A stretch of DNA of 64,000 nucleotides from Pedobacter suwonensis (GTDB taxonomy: Bacteria > Bacteroidota > Bacteroidia > Sphingobacteriales > Sphingobacteriaceae), in the NCBI RefSeq assembly GCF_900111825.1, contig NZ_FOJM01000001.1, positions 563,277 to 627,276 of the forward strand, in the 5' to 3' direction. Each line of letters begins with the position of its first letter. The first letter of the stretch is position 1. The notes below the pieces were generated by a model that made no database searches, was not told the DNA's origin, and was given only the letters and a program-made list of their open reading frames with translations. Shown here piece after piece: positions 19,012 through 28,607 of this stretch. The translations under genes and the position numbers were made by a program.

Positions 19012-19305
19012 ATGATAGAAACACAAGAAACCTTTAATTTCACCACAATGCCCTTTATCAGTGGCATTTTAGCGCTAATTTTCGGGGCATTTATTTTCAT
19101 CTTCGCCATCTGGCGAAAAAACAAACGCAGAAAACTAACCGGAATCAACGGGTTTACCTGCGCAGACAGGATGGTAAACACCAGGAGCACAGAAAAACTA
19201 TTGCAGTTTTTAGCCCTTGTGCTGCTGATCTCAGGTTTTATGCTCATTACCTTCGAAGCGATGAGGATTGAAGACAAGGTGATGACCGAAGAGACGACCA
19301 GCTAA
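19012..19305 (+). CDS. Hypothetical two-helix membrane protein
   Basis: 97 residues with two clear hydrophobic helices (about 12-36 and 64-84) separated by a basic loop (RKNKRRK), which would lie in the cytoplasm by the positive-inside rule. No family is recognised. It precedes infC by 190 bp in the same direction. Confidence 0.55.
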   Translation: MIETQETFNFTTMPFISGILALIFGAFIFIFAIWRKNKRRKLTGINGFTCADRMVNTRSTEKLLQFLALVLLISGFMLITFEAMRIEDKVMTEETTS

Positions 19306-19496
19306 AAAGACGCAACGGCTGAGTCAGAATTCTAACCCCCCATCCTCTGGGCTTGTTCTGCAGCGGAAATACAAAAGTACTTACAGCGTCATGATTTCGC
19401 TATCAGCTTGCTTGGCTCCGCTAAAAAAGCTATATTACCATTATTGTCCAGATTAATTGCTCCGTTAACAGAATTTTTCACTAAAACTTTTCAAAT

Positions 19497-20066
19497 TTGG
19501 CATTAAAAAAAGCAGGATTTTACAGGGGGCCACGCTTGCCCTTCAGAAAAAAAGAAGCAGAACATAAAATAAATGAGCTGATTACCGCGCCAGAGGTGCG
19601 TTTAACGGGCGACAATGTTGAAACCAACATTTACCCGCTCACACAGGCACTCCAAATGGCTAAAGAACTGGATCTGGATCTGGTTGAAATCTCACCGAAA
19701 GCCATCCCACCCGTTTGCCGGATCATCGACTACAGTAAATTTCTTTACGAACAGAAAAAGAAACAAAAGGAGATTAAAAGTAAAGCCAAACAGACCATCA
19801 TCAAAGATATCCGTTTCGGCCCGAATACTGACGATCACGATTTTCAATTTAAACTTAAACACGCCGTTTCCTTTCTCGAAAGCGGAGAAAAGGTACGTGC
19901 CTTTGTTCACTTTAAAGGCCGTTCAATTGTATATAAAGACCAGGGCGAAATTTTATTGCTGCGATTTGCGCAAGGCCTGGAAGAAGTAGGCAAGGTTGAA
20001 CTATTGCCAAAACTCGAAGGTAAAAGGATGTTTCTTACCCTGGTCCCCAAAACGGCGAAAAAATAA
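19497..20066 (+). CDS. infC: Translation initiation factor IF-3
   Basis: Binds the 30S subunit and proofreads initiator tRNA and start codon. 189 residues: the N-domain starts at about residue 20 ([20 protein letters not shown]), then comes the linker helix [16 protein letters not shown] and the C-domain with [30 protein letters not shown] and [15 protein letters not shown]. All are highly conserved. The apparent start is TTG at 19497; no in-frame ATG lies near the expected N-terminus, recalling the AUU start used for IF-3 autoregulation in E. coli. Oddly it lacks the usual thrS upstream and rpmI-rplT downstream, so it may be a second, stand-alone copy. Confidence 0.93.
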   Translation: MALKKAGFYRGPRLPFRKKEAEHKINELITAPEVRLTGDNVETNIYPLTQALQMAKELDLDLVEISPKAIPPVCRIIDYSKFLYEQKKKQKEIKSKAKQTIIKDIRFGPNTDDHDFQFKLKHAVSFLESGEKVRAFVHFKGRSIVYKDQGEILLLRFAQGLEEVGKVELLPKLEGKRMFLTLVPKTAKK

Positions 20067-20396
20067 AATCGCAATCTGAATTTTCAGGATTTAATTGCCC
20101 GGCAACCTGCCAGCAGCGGTTATCTTGAACCAGACGGCTACTTATAGCTAAGCCTGGCCAGCCGCTGCAATGGCCTGTTCCGGGTTTAAAACAATCAGCT
20201 TATCGCTTTTGTAAACCGCCTTCACCAATAGTCGGCTGCTATAGAATAGCATGCAAACCATCATTCTGATGCTGCCGGTAAATAATGGGCTGAAGATGTT
20301 AGATTAAACCGTTAGCGGTACATTCGCTACCATCTTTTCATTAAGCAGTAAATTGTTCAGGCAGGACGGTTTGGTTCCTGCCTGATTACGTAAAGG
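20067..20396. other. Gene-free interval after infC (330 bp)
   Basis: No rpmI or rplT follows infC on either strand. No coding frame of note is present; the only structure seen is the hairpin at 20357-20385. Confidence 0.4.
20357..20385 (-). terminator. Hairpin after the alpha/beta hydrolase gene
   Basis: TCAGGCAGGA (20357-20366) and TCCTGCCTGA (20376-20385) form a perfect 10-bp stem 11 bp past the hydrolase stop on the minus strand. The following T tract is weak. Confidence 0.5.
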
Positions 20397-21230
20397 TTAC
20401 TTACGTATAAAATCAATCAGATCTGCATTCAACCGGTCTTTTGCAGTAATAAAAAGGCCATGCGGCTCGCCCTCATAAACCAGATATTCTGCATGAGGCA
20501 AAAGCCTAGCAGCCTGCTCGCCGGTGGCTTTAATTGGCACGGTCTGGTCTTCATCTCCATGGATGATCAGTGTAGGTACCTGTATCGACGACATTTCGGC
20601 CCTCAAATCTGTAGAAGAAAATGCTGCTGCCGAACCCAGGGTCGACTTTAAGGTGGCCTGCATTGCAATGTTCAGGTCAGTGGCCAGCCTTTCGCTGCTT
20701 ACTGGTTTATTAAGTAGTCCCTGCCCATAAAACTGTTTGGAAAAAGTGCCTAAAAAGCCGGGGCGGTCGTCAATAAGCCCTGCTGTAATCTCATCTATTT
20801 TCTCCTGCGGCACGCCATCCGGATTGTCGGGCGTTTGTAGCATAAAGGGCGCTATAGAACTGATCAAAATGGCTTTCGAAATGCCTTTACCACCATGTTT
20901 GCTAAAGTAGCGCACCACTTCTCCGCCACCCATTGAAAACCCGGCCAGTACCGCGTTTTCCAGGCCAAGCTCATCAACCAGTGCCTTTAAATCATCAGCC
21001 AGTGTATCATAATCGTAACCCGTTAGTGGTTTGTCTGATTTACCAAAGCCTCTTCTGTCATAGCTGATTACCCTGAATCCGGCATCGGTAAGCGCGGTAG
21101 ACTGATAGTCCCACATCTGGTGATCGAGTGGCCAGCCGTGGATCAGGATTACCGGTGTACCCGTACCCAGATCTTGATAGTGCAGGTTAATTTCTTCGCC
21201 ATTTGCGGATGTTGTTTTTACGAATTTCAT
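20397..21230 (-). CDS. Alpha/beta hydrolase (non-haem chloroperoxidase/esterase type)
   Basis: A 277-residue cytoplasmic hydrolase. The nucleophile elbow is GFSMGG with Ser99, the oxyanion region is HGWPLDHQMW (31-40), and the probable acid and base are the Asp of HGDEDQTVP and the His of EGEPHGLF near residue 258. The sequence order and the motif ISYDRRGFGKSDKP are those of arylesterase/perhydrolase enzymes commonly annotated as chloroperoxidase. The natural substrate is unknown. It is a single-gene unit with a hairpin immediately downstream. Confidence 0.88.
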   Translation of the reverse strand: MKFVKTTSANGEEINLHYQDLGTGTPVILIHGWPLDHQMWDYQSTALTDAGFRVISYDRRGFGKSDKPLTGYDYDTLADDLKALVDELGLENAVLAGFSMGGGEVVRYFSKHGGKGISKAILISSIAPFMLQTPDNPDGVPQEKIDEITAGLIDDRPGFLGTFSKQFYGQGLLNKPVSSERLATDLNIAMQATLKSTLGSAAAFSSTDLRAEMSSIQVPTLIIHGDEDQTVPIKATGEQAARLLPHAEYLVYEGEPHGLFITAKDRLNADLIDFIRK

Positions 21231-21487
21231 AGGTTTTTAATTTTATTGATTTTTTAAAGCATACAGATGGAGAACAGCCGCTGGCAGGCAATGTTTTTAA
21301 TTTTCAATCCACCCCTCCTAAATTCACAAAACCAGTGGTTGTTGAAGGCTAATTTAAGTAAACGTATCATCTGTAAATTTCAACATAACACGTTCCTTTA
21401 CGCAGGTTGATAAAAAACAGCTGTTGCAGGATTTCAATTTATCATACTAAATCCTTTCACAACGCAGCTAAAATTCAGCTATATTTG

Positions 21488-22885
21488 ATGATGCGATTAC
21501 ACAAATTCCTTTTGCTCATTAACCTATTCTTATCCGTTAATGCCGTGGCCAAAAACTGCAACTGCAGCGAGATACTTCAACAAAGTATCAAAGGTATTGA
21601 AAACAATTACGCCCTATTTAAGATCAAGGTTAATGCAAACAATTACAAGGGCTACCAGTCATTTAACCGCCTCTATCTCATCAAGGCACAATCCATTGAG
21701 CAAAGTGATGCCTGCCAGAAATTGCTCAACGATTGGGTAGCTTATTTTAAAGATAAGCACCTATGGGTAACCGTTGACAGTGAAGTAGAAAAAATCGACT
21801 ACATTCAGCACCGCCTGGCGTTAAAATCATATCGAAAACGCTGGCGTGACAATAAAATTACGAAGGATTCCATTGAAGGTTTATGGGAAATGGAAGGTTA
21901 CCGAGCCGTTATTATTCCAGACCTTAATAACTATGGCCACTTTAATGCCCTGATCGTCTCGGCAGACAATGATACTTTCAAGCCCGGCATGCTGAAAATG
22001 CACCTGATAAAAAGGGATGGCTTTTACGATATGGACTTTTATCGGCGCGACTCAACGATGGTAAGTTCGACGATCAGATTCACCAGCAAATACACCCTGC
22101 TGGACGACGATGGCCTTAGCTGGCGTAAATTGGAACCCACCTTGCCAACTGATCGTATTCCCACATTGGCCGAAATGAACCGGTTAGACCCCTACAAGCC
22201 CACGCTTAAATGGGTAGATGAAAATTCGGCCATCTTTACCTTGCCCAGCTGTGCTCCAAGATTCGGGCCAGTGGTCGATAGCCTGATTGATGTCCATAAA
22301 GACAAATTAGCACAATGCCTAAATTTAATTATCGATGTAAAGGGCAATGGAGGAGGAAGCGACAGGACCTATCGCGCCCTGCTTCCCTATCTGTTAATCA
22401 AAGCCAGTGTTCAGCCTAAGGTTGGCTACTATCTCAGCGATGAAAACGTCAAACTGTTCCGTGAACTGGGCATCCTGAAAAAGCTAAACCCTTCAGATAC
22501 GAGTAAAAGGGGAACATGGGCAACTACTTTAGAAACCCCTTATTTAAGCGCAGCTCATTACGCCAAATTTCCAGTAAACGTGGCGATACTCATGGACTCC
22601 AAAACTGCAAGCAGTGGTGAAACTTTTGTACTGAAGGCCAAAACCAGCCAAAGGGTAACCACCTTTGGTACTGCCACCGCCGGCTGCATAGATGGTTATA
22701 ACGGTAATGTTATCCGCCTTAACGGTGCCAGCCTACGTTACCCAACTTCCATACGCACCATAAATCTCCCTCAAGAGGCTATTGATCCTTTCGGGATTCT
22801 GCCCGATATCCCCATCTCCGGTACGGTATCAGACCCCATCAGTTGGATATTAGATTATTTTAAACAGACAGAAAGGAATCCATAA
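21488..22885 (+). CDS. S41 family peptidase, secreted
   Basis: About 465 residues. ATG 21488 gives a clean signal peptide (HKFLLLINLFLSVNAVAKN); an upstream TTG at 21407 would bury it, so it was rejected. The C-terminal half has the tail-specific protease fold: LIIDVKGNGGGSDRTYRALL, then DSKTASSGETFVLKAKTSQR, with the likely catalytic Ser in TASSGET, and FGTATAG. The N-terminal half (about 25-250) is unassigned and has no visible PDZ domain. It probably acts in the periplasm or at the outer membrane. It shares the NGGGSD motif with the gene at 28608, so the two may be paralogues. Confidence 0.82.
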   Translation: MMRLHKFLLLINLFLSVNAVAKNCNCSEILQQSIKGIENNYALFKIKVNANNYKGYQSFNRLYLIKAQSIEQSDACQKLLNDWVAYFKDKHLWVTVDSEVEKIDYIQHRLALKSYRKRWRDNKITKDSIEGLWEMEGYRAVIIPDLNNYGHFNALIVSADNDTFKPGMLKMHLIKRDGFYDMDFYRRDSTMVSSTIRFTSKYTLLDDDGLSWRKLEPTLPTDRIPTLAEMNRLDPYKPTLKWVDENSAIFTLPSCAPRFGPVVDSLIDVHKDKLAQCLNLIIDVKGNGGGSDRTYRALLPYLLIKASVQPKVGYYLSDENVKLFRELGILKKLNPSDTSKRGTWATTLETPYLSAAHYAKFPVNVAILMDSKTASSGETFVLKAKTSQRVTTFGTATAGCIDGYNGNVIRLNGASLRYPTSIRTINLPQEAIDPFGILPDIPISGTVSDPISWILDYFKQTERNP

Positions 22886-23030
22886 CCTGTAACAGCCGCA
22901 TATGCTGATGAGGTTTTCAATTAAAGGTTTTCTATGCAACAATAGATTTAATAGCGAAATTGCCGGCAACTTAGAGGTTCCGGCATATTCTATAAACTGA
23001 TCAACACGGGGGATGAAGCAAAACAGTTGG

Positions 23031-23510
23031 CTACAGTTTTTTAAATTCTATTTCCATTGTTTCCCTTCTAATCGTGCCCTCCTGGTCATCTGGCAACTTA
23101 CGTTCCAGAAACAGTTTCATATTGCTTTGATCAACAACGTTCACATTGAAATCATAATCCATGTCAATAATCAGTTTTGATTTACCATTCGCATCAATAG
23201 CTACCTGGTAAGCAAATGTCCTTTCCCTGCCGCCGTCATTCTGGTAAAGGATATCATTATCCCTGAAATCCCAAACCGGAGCAGGTTTAGTTCCTGATAA
23301 ATCTTCCTGGTTAATCACCTGGCCATTGGCGCCGTAGTAGGTAATTAAGCCTTTAGATAATTCCCATTTACCCAACACTTTGCGCTTTAGCGTGGCGGCA
23401 GTTTCCGGCTGCTCCTCCCCTGCACCATTTTTCTTACAAGATGAAACCATCAATGCCGTGCTAAGCAGCAGGGTTAAAAAAAGCAATGTTTTCTGTATCT
23501 CTTTTTTCAT
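23031..23510 (-). CDS. Lipocalin-like lipoprotein, hypothetical
   Basis: 159 residues. A lipoprotein signal with lipobox VSSC precedes an acidic linker. The mature part, KRKVLGKWELSKGLITYYG followed by alternating strands, has the short beta-barrel look of Bacteroidota lipocalin-like proteins (GKW motif). No ligand can be deduced. It stands alone between two unrelated genes. Confidence 0.6.
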   Translation of the reverse strand: MKKEIQKTLLFLTLLLSTALMVSSCKKNGAGEEQPETAATLKRKVLGKWELSKGLITYYGANGQVINQEDLSGTKPAPVWDFRDNDILYQNDGGRERTFAYQVAIDANGKSKLIIDMDYDFNVNVVDQSNMKLFLERKLPDDQEGTIRRETMEIEFKKL

Positions 23511-23905
23511 AAATTATTTTTAACCACTAACATCCATTTCTATAAAATGTTTGTCACAACGGTTACGCAATGCATTGAATCAGTTAAAAGGTCATGCGCT
23601 GGAACTGCAATCAACTAATTCAAATTTTACCTTCTGAAAACGATTTTGGATATTATCATGTTGCATAATCAGTGCAGGAAATCATTGGGTAAAAAGTGGT
23701 TTAATTGCGGTATTTTTTTCTACTGGTATTCCGGTATTTTTCAGTATTAAGGGAAGATACCGGTGTGGATTTGTAACGATGTTTAACTTTTACAGCTAAA
23801 TTCGCTACAGCATTTTTGGTCAAATCAGGAAATTAAATCCCTTTTTACACCACAAAGGCAATTTTGTAAGTTGACATTTTACCCTTAACTAAAATTCATG
23901 TACCG
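23511..23905. other. Gene-free interval (395 bp)
   Basis: Divergent promoter region between the lipocalin-like gene and the OmpA lipoprotein gene. No coding frame, RNA or repeat was recognised. Confidence 0.35.
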
Positions 23906-24904
23906 ATGAAAAAAATTGGATTTTTATTCGCACTGGCAGCTATTGTTATTTCCTGTAAACAAAAGCCGAAAGAAAATAATGCCCAGGCTGCTCAACAGCA
24001 GGAACCAGCAGCCCGGCAACAGGTAATACCAGACACTACACCAACATTTAGCTTCGAAACCATACCTTATACCAAGGCCGATCTCGGCGTATTTCCGTTT
24101 TTCACTTTGCCCAAAGGACTTGCAGAAATGAATAAACCCCTGCTGAATGATTTCGACATTTGCTTTTTCCCCATTAACGGGGTGATGAAAGGCTTTGAAG
24201 GCAAATTATACAAGGCTAACATCACCGGTCAGGAGGGAACAAAATTCTCTCAGCACTATTTTGAAAGCAGCGTAGATAATTACCTTAAATCCGTTGGCGC
24301 CGTTAAAGTTTACTCCGGAACCATTACAAGTGAGGAATATGAACGTTACCATAAACAAGATCCGAATAAAGGTGACGAAGGAGACATTGGCTATGATGGA
24401 GACCAAATTAATGTTTATGCCATCCGAAGTAAAGAACAAGGGAATATCCTGGTGCAGTATTCAGCTACAAATCTTGGCGCAAAGCTGAATATCCTGCAAC
24501 AAAAAGCACTTACCCAAACCATTGGCAAGATCACCGCTGACTCGATTATAAAGGATCTTGCTCACCGTGGAAAGTCTATTCTGTATATTCATTTCGATAC
24601 CGATCAATCCGGCATCACAACTGCTGGTGCAGAAACCGTAAATCAAATTGCCGAAGCCCTAAACAAAGATCAAAACCTGAAAATCAGCATCGAAGGGCAT
24701 ACTGATAATACTGGTGAGGCCGCCCACAACAAAAAACTGTCGGCTGATCGGGCCAATGCCGTATTGGCCGCGCTGGTTAAGCTTCATATCGCAAAGTCGC
24801 GCCTGTCGGCCAGGGGTTTCGGGGCTGGACGCCCTCTGGTGGCCAATGATTCTGAAGAGAACAAAGCAAAAAACCGAAGGGTTGAGTTGGTTAAAGTTAA
24901 CTAA
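23906..24904 (+). CDS. OmpA-family peptidoglycan-associated lipoprotein
   Basis: 332 residues. A lipoprotein signal (lipobox VISC, Cys17) is followed by a Gln/Ala-rich linker, an unassigned domain (about 45-205), and a C-terminal OmpA-like domain (about 215-330) with FDTDQSGI, the peptidoglycan-binding GHTDNTGEAAHNKKLSADRA and RGFGAGRPLVAND. It probably tethers the outer membrane to the cell wall. The central domain is unknown and could be a sensor or binding module. Confidence 0.87.
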   Translation: MKKIGFLFALAAIVISCKQKPKENNAQAAQQQEPAARQQVIPDTTPTFSFETIPYTKADLGVFPFFTLPKGLAEMNKPLLNDFDICFFPINGVMKGFEGKLYKANITGQEGTKFSQHYFESSVDNYLKSVGAVKVYSGTITSEEYERYHKQDPNKGDEGDIGYDGDQINVYAIRSKEQGNILVQYSATNLGAKLNILQQKALTQTIGKITADSIIKDLAHRGKSILYIHFDTDQSGITTAGAETVNQIAEALNKDQNLKISIEGHTDNTGEAAHNKKLSADRANAVLAALVKLHIAKSRLSARGFGAGRPLVANDSEENKAKNRRVELVKVN

Positions 24905-25027
24905 CAGGGAAATTTAATTGGTCTGAATCTGCAGTACCCCTTCCCGATCGATCATGTCCGGATCCGGTATTTCAATCCGTAAAGGAAAATCATGTCGCTG
25001 ATCGGCGTTGCAGGCAGTTTAAACCGA

Positions 25028-25642
25028 CTATGATTTCCGTACACACCAGGTGGTCATGGCCCTGCTGTTTTGTACGTTGGTTGTTTTAATCGGTTCGTGA
25101 AGTTGCCCGCCAAGGTTTTTCGTAAGCCTCACCAGCATCTCCTGGTTAACCAGGAAGCGTTCTGATCCGTCAGGAAGCATATACCTGCCATTCCCGATAA
25201 ATCGGACCAGTGATTCAATACCGATCTCTGAAGCCAGGCGGCAGAAAAAATACCCGCCTGGTTTAAGTACACGCCACATGGAAGTTAACATTGCTTCAAA
25301 ATGTTCCTGGTTCATGGCAAAGTGCAGTACGGCCGAACTGATCACCAGATCAAAACTTTCATTTTCAAAAGGCAATTGTTCTACAGGAGCAATGCTAAAG
25401 TTTTCTTCCGGATTGATGTGAGGAAAAACACTGGCCGCAATTTTAAGCTGTGTTATCGCTTCAGGATCCCGATCTACCCCATAAACCTGTGCACCACTTT
25501 TTAAAAAGTACAGCAGGTTTCGTCCTGTTCCGCATCCGGCATCCAAAACGGTTTCGCACTCATTGTAAGTACCTTTTAGTAGCTGATCGAATAAATAAAT
25601 ATCAATATCTCCGAAAGTTTCCTGTATCTGCTCGCTTTTCAT
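25028..25642 (-). CDS. Class I SAM-dependent methyltransferase
   Basis: 204 residues. Motif I is VLDAGCGTGRNLLYFL (about 33-48), the acidic residue ending strand 2 is in VYGVDRDPEAI, and the motif IV region is FDLVISSAVLHFAM. The fold is that of the methyltransferase-11/UbiE-like group. The substrate is unknown. The start at 25642 is an ATG and the gene is monocistronic. Confidence 0.88.
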   Translation of the reverse strand: MKSEQIQETFGDIDIYLFDQLLKGTYNECETVLDAGCGTGRNLLYFLKSGAQVYGVDRDPEAITQLKIAASVFPHINPEENFSIAPVEQLPFENESFDLVISSAVLHFAMNQEHFEAMLTSMWRVLKPGGYFFCRLASEIGIESLVRFIGNGRYMLPDGSERFLVNQEMLVRLTKNLGGQLHEPIKTTNVQNSRAMTTWCVRKS

Positions 25643-25827
25643 CTCTGCCGCAAATATAACGACAAATTGCCGGGATGGTAATACAATTTATAATTTCTAG
25701 AAAATGCGGCCAAAAGCGCAAAAGATTCTTAATCCGGTGCCATTGGTGTTGCAATAGATTTAAGTTTGTGCATTAACGATATGCTAAAATACCGAGCAAT
25801 TTCACCTCCTGTATTTACCCACCCCGG

Positions 25828-26193
25828 TTATTCCCAGGTTTCCCATTCACCCTGCTGCACATCGTATTTTGCATATTCACCAGAGTCTGTAAATTCCGAA
25901 ACGGTCATGCCAACTTCGAAAATCGAATCTTTACTCCAGCCCGCGGTAAAGTAAACCGCTGCTTTGGTTAATAAAGCCGTTCCGTAATCTTCGTCCGGAT
26001 GATTAAAATGCAATCCATAACTGTTTTCATCCGATAGCATATAGCCATAGCTCAATAATCTTTCTTTCAACGCGTCAAACTGCGCTGCTGTAAAGGGAAC
26101 CAGATTTTCAGTGTTTTCAAAAAAGCCTTCATCAGGTATGGCCTGCTGTTTTGCTTTGGTTTCAATCCGGTAAAGGGAAATATCGTAACTCAT
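25828..26193 (-). CDS. Hypothetical protein
   Basis: A 121-residue acidic soluble protein beginning MSYDISLYRIETK. It has no signal peptide or membrane segment. The middle (FDALKERLLSYGYMLSDENS, then FNHPDEDYGTALLTKAAVYF) looks like a compact alpha/beta fold. It resembles short uncharacterised Bacteroidota proteins, but I assign no function. Confidence 0.6.
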   Translation of the reverse strand: MSYDISLYRIETKAKQQAIPDEGFFENTENLVPFTAAQFDALKERLLSYGYMLSDENSYGLHFNHPDEDYGTALLTKAAVYFTAGWSKDSIFEVGMTVSEFTDSGEYAKYDVQQGEWETWE

Positions 26194-26334
26194 ACTGCCT
26201 AATGTTAAATGGGTTTAACCAATAATGACCTATAGATTTAATTATTTTTCTGTTCATCTGTAACATTTAATCAACTGAATTGTTAGTTACCATTGCCGGA
26301 AAAAGTGTTATTTCAAAAGAATCATTTCAATATC

Positions 26335-27537
26335 ATGATCAACAAAACATTGAAGTTATTTTTTATCAAATCGATTATCGTGCTGGGCTTCATACACCTC
26401 GCCTATTTTATTTACGGTTATTTTAGGTTTGTGGGGATCGGTAAGATCTACATTTACACGGAATTTTACCGTTTCAAGTTTTACGATGATGTATCCATTT
26501 CACACTTTTTTATCAGCGGTTTATTTTTATTGACTGTGCTCATTCTGCTGATCCGGAATCATGCCAGAGAAAGGTATAGCGGACTAAATCTGATCAAAAT
26601 CGGGGCTATACTGCTGTTCATCGTGTTTTTATCCTTAAGCTTCTTCATGAGTTATAACTTTGGCATGAACGCTAAACTTAAACAGGAGTTACCGGCAAAA
26701 ACTTTCAATGCAGATAAAAGGCTGTTAAACGTCTTAAATCCCTTTTTATACCCTGGCTCGCACTACAATTCAGAAACCTTGTTCAATGTAACCAATATTT
26801 TGTATCCTAAGCCCTACCCGGTAATTGAAGTGAGGGATACTGTTTTTTATGATCCGGCAAACAAAGCATATTACAGCCTGGAATCGGCCTACTACAGCAT
26901 CGATACTTTGAAAATGCTTACCTCAGCTTACAATAAACTAAAAAGCGCCACCAACATTCCCGTTGAGTTGCCGGGTCTCGATCAGCAGGGATTCCAGAAA
27001 AGAATCCTATCCAAAACCGTGCGCAAGGATAGTACCGAAATCGTATTCAGAGGGGCCGCGGTCAACCCGAGGTTTGACGACAGCATCTGTGTCTTTCTCG
27101 AAAACAAAACATTAATCAGCCCGGTTGAGGGCGAAGGTATTGCAATACAGCAGCGGCAAAGCGCCATAAACCGCTACCAGCTCCTTTATCAATTACCACA
27201 GGATTCTTTACTTCATGCTTTTCAAAAACTAGACTTGTTGTTAAAAAGATATCAGGTCGAATCTTCCATCAATCCGGTAACACTTACCCGGGATGTATTC
27301 CGTTTCAGGGATGGAGATCGGGAACAGCTATACCAGATCAGGAACAATTTTAACCGAAACGGACTGGTTGAGAAAGTCAAAATTTTAAACCGGTTGTTTT
27401 ACCAGCCTCAGTTTTTTCATCCTGCTATCCGGCCAATCTTTTTTATGGTACTCTTTTCAACCTGGCTTTTTGGATTTGCCGTGTTTGTGCTTTCAATTTA
27501 TTTACGAAAGCCAAAACCCGGCGCTGTAAAACCGTAA
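26335..27537 (+). CDS. Hypothetical membrane protein with periplasmic domain
   Basis: About 400 residues. ATG 26335 was chosen over an in-frame TTG at 26293. Three hydrophobic helices lie in the first 120 residues (about 10-30, 55-75, 90-110), then a long polar domain (about 120-370), then a final helix (about 372-395) and a short basic tail. The polar domain is probably periplasmic. No family is recognised and the neighbours give no clue. Confidence 0.65.
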   Translation: MINKTLKLFFIKSIIVLGFIHLAYFIYGYFRFVGIGKIYIYTEFYRFKFYDDVSISHFFISGLFLLTVLILLIRNHARERYSGLNLIKIGAILLFIVFLSLSFFMSYNFGMNAKLKQELPAKTFNADKRLLNVLNPFLYPGSHYNSETLFNVTNILYPKPYPVIEVRDTVFYDPANKAYYSLESAYYSIDTLKMLTSAYNKLKSATNIPVELPGLDQQGFQKRILSKTVRKDSTEIVFRGAAVNPRFDDSICVFLENKTLISPVEGEGIAIQQRQSAINRYQLLYQLPQDSLLHAFQKLDLLLKRYQVESSINPVTLTRDVFRFRDGDREQLYQIRNNFNRNGLVEKVKILNRLFYQPQFFHPAIRPIFFMVLFSTWLFGFAVFVLSIYLRKPKPGAVKP

Positions 27538-27683
27538 AGCCTGCTGCCGTTTATTAATAGAAGAAACAGGATGGCTATTCACGTAGTACTGCAGCATATC
27601 TTTACTTCGTATTCAGTTTTAATCCATAATTTAGCTCCTTAAATCTGCTTCGCGCACGATTTATACCGAATGCCAGCAAAAAT

Positions 27684-28553
27684 ATGGAGAAAAGCCTGCT
27701 CAAAACCACCATCCTAAAACCCGAAAACCCGGTATTAAAGCAGTATGTAGAATATTTTTTATTCCTCCGTAAAAAAGATGAGCTACCTGTTCAGTATACT
27801 ACTTTTCCCAATAACAATTTGTGCCTGGCCATTTACCGGCACAACCAGGTCAACCACCAGCGTCACGAAAAACTAAACCATTGTGTTATCCGGGCAGGCC
27901 GGGAGGAATTTACCAGCCGCATCTATGGCTTTCATCACATGCCTTTCCGGGTAGATATCCAACAGGAACTGGATCAGATCTGTGTGATTTTCCATCCAGC
28001 TGCCTTAAAAGCCTTTACCCGGCTCAACTTTGATGAAATTGACCATGCCGGCCAGGTATTTGAACAACTTTTTCAACCCAAAGAGCCCTATTTTCTTGAA
28101 CAGCTGTTCGGCGAAACCGATCCTGCCAGGCAAGCCCGGCGGCTTGAAGCTTTGTTATTGCATCAGCTGGAAGAACACCGCATTGCAAAAATCAGCGAAG
28201 CCCTTTACCATTTGTCGCTTGCGCAGCCACATCGCCAAAATATAAGTGTAGAAATGCTCTGTCAAAAACTTGGAGTCAGCGATACCACACTCTTCAGGCT
28301 TTTTAAAACCGGTTTGGGTCAAAACCCACAGAAATACCTCAAAACCATTCGGTTCAGGCAGGCATTACACGACCTGACCACCGCACCAAATCCGCTTACA
28401 ACGGTTGCGCTACGTCACCATTACTACGATCAGGCGCATTTTATAAGAGATTTTAAAACTTTTACCGGTTATTCGCCCAAGAAACTGCTGAATATGGTAT
28501 CTGTACAGCAACAATCCCTTACCTGGATTTACCAGGAAAAGCAAGGTGAATGA
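27684..28553 (+). CDS. AraC-family transcriptional regulator
   Basis: 289 residues with an N-terminal domain of the DUF6597/AraC-binding kind (opening NPVLKQYVEYFLFLRKKDE) and a C-terminal AraC domain (about 165-275) with the two helix-turn-helix units, including VEMLCQKLGVSDTTLFRLFK and YYDQAHFIRDFKTFTGYSPK. The S41 peptidase gene starts 54 bp after its stop in the same direction, so it may regulate or be co-transcribed with it. Confidence 0.85.
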   Translation: MEKSLLKTTILKPENPVLKQYVEYFLFLRKKDELPVQYTTFPNNNLCLAIYRHNQVNHQRHEKLNHCVIRAGREEFTSRIYGFHHMPFRVDIQQELDQICVIFHPAALKAFTRLNFDEIDHAGQVFEQLFQPKEPYFLEQLFGETDPARQARRLEALLLHQLEEHRIAKISEALYHLSLAQPHRQNISVEMLCQKLGVSDTTLFRLFKTGLGQNPQKYLKTIRFRQALHDLTTAPNPLTTVALRHHYYDQAHFIRDFKTFTGYSPKKLLNMVSVQQQSLTWIYQEKQGE

Positions 28554-28607
28554 TTTTTACAATTTCTTTTGCCGTTAATGCTTTTCCTTTGTGGAAAATC
28601 ATCTGAT

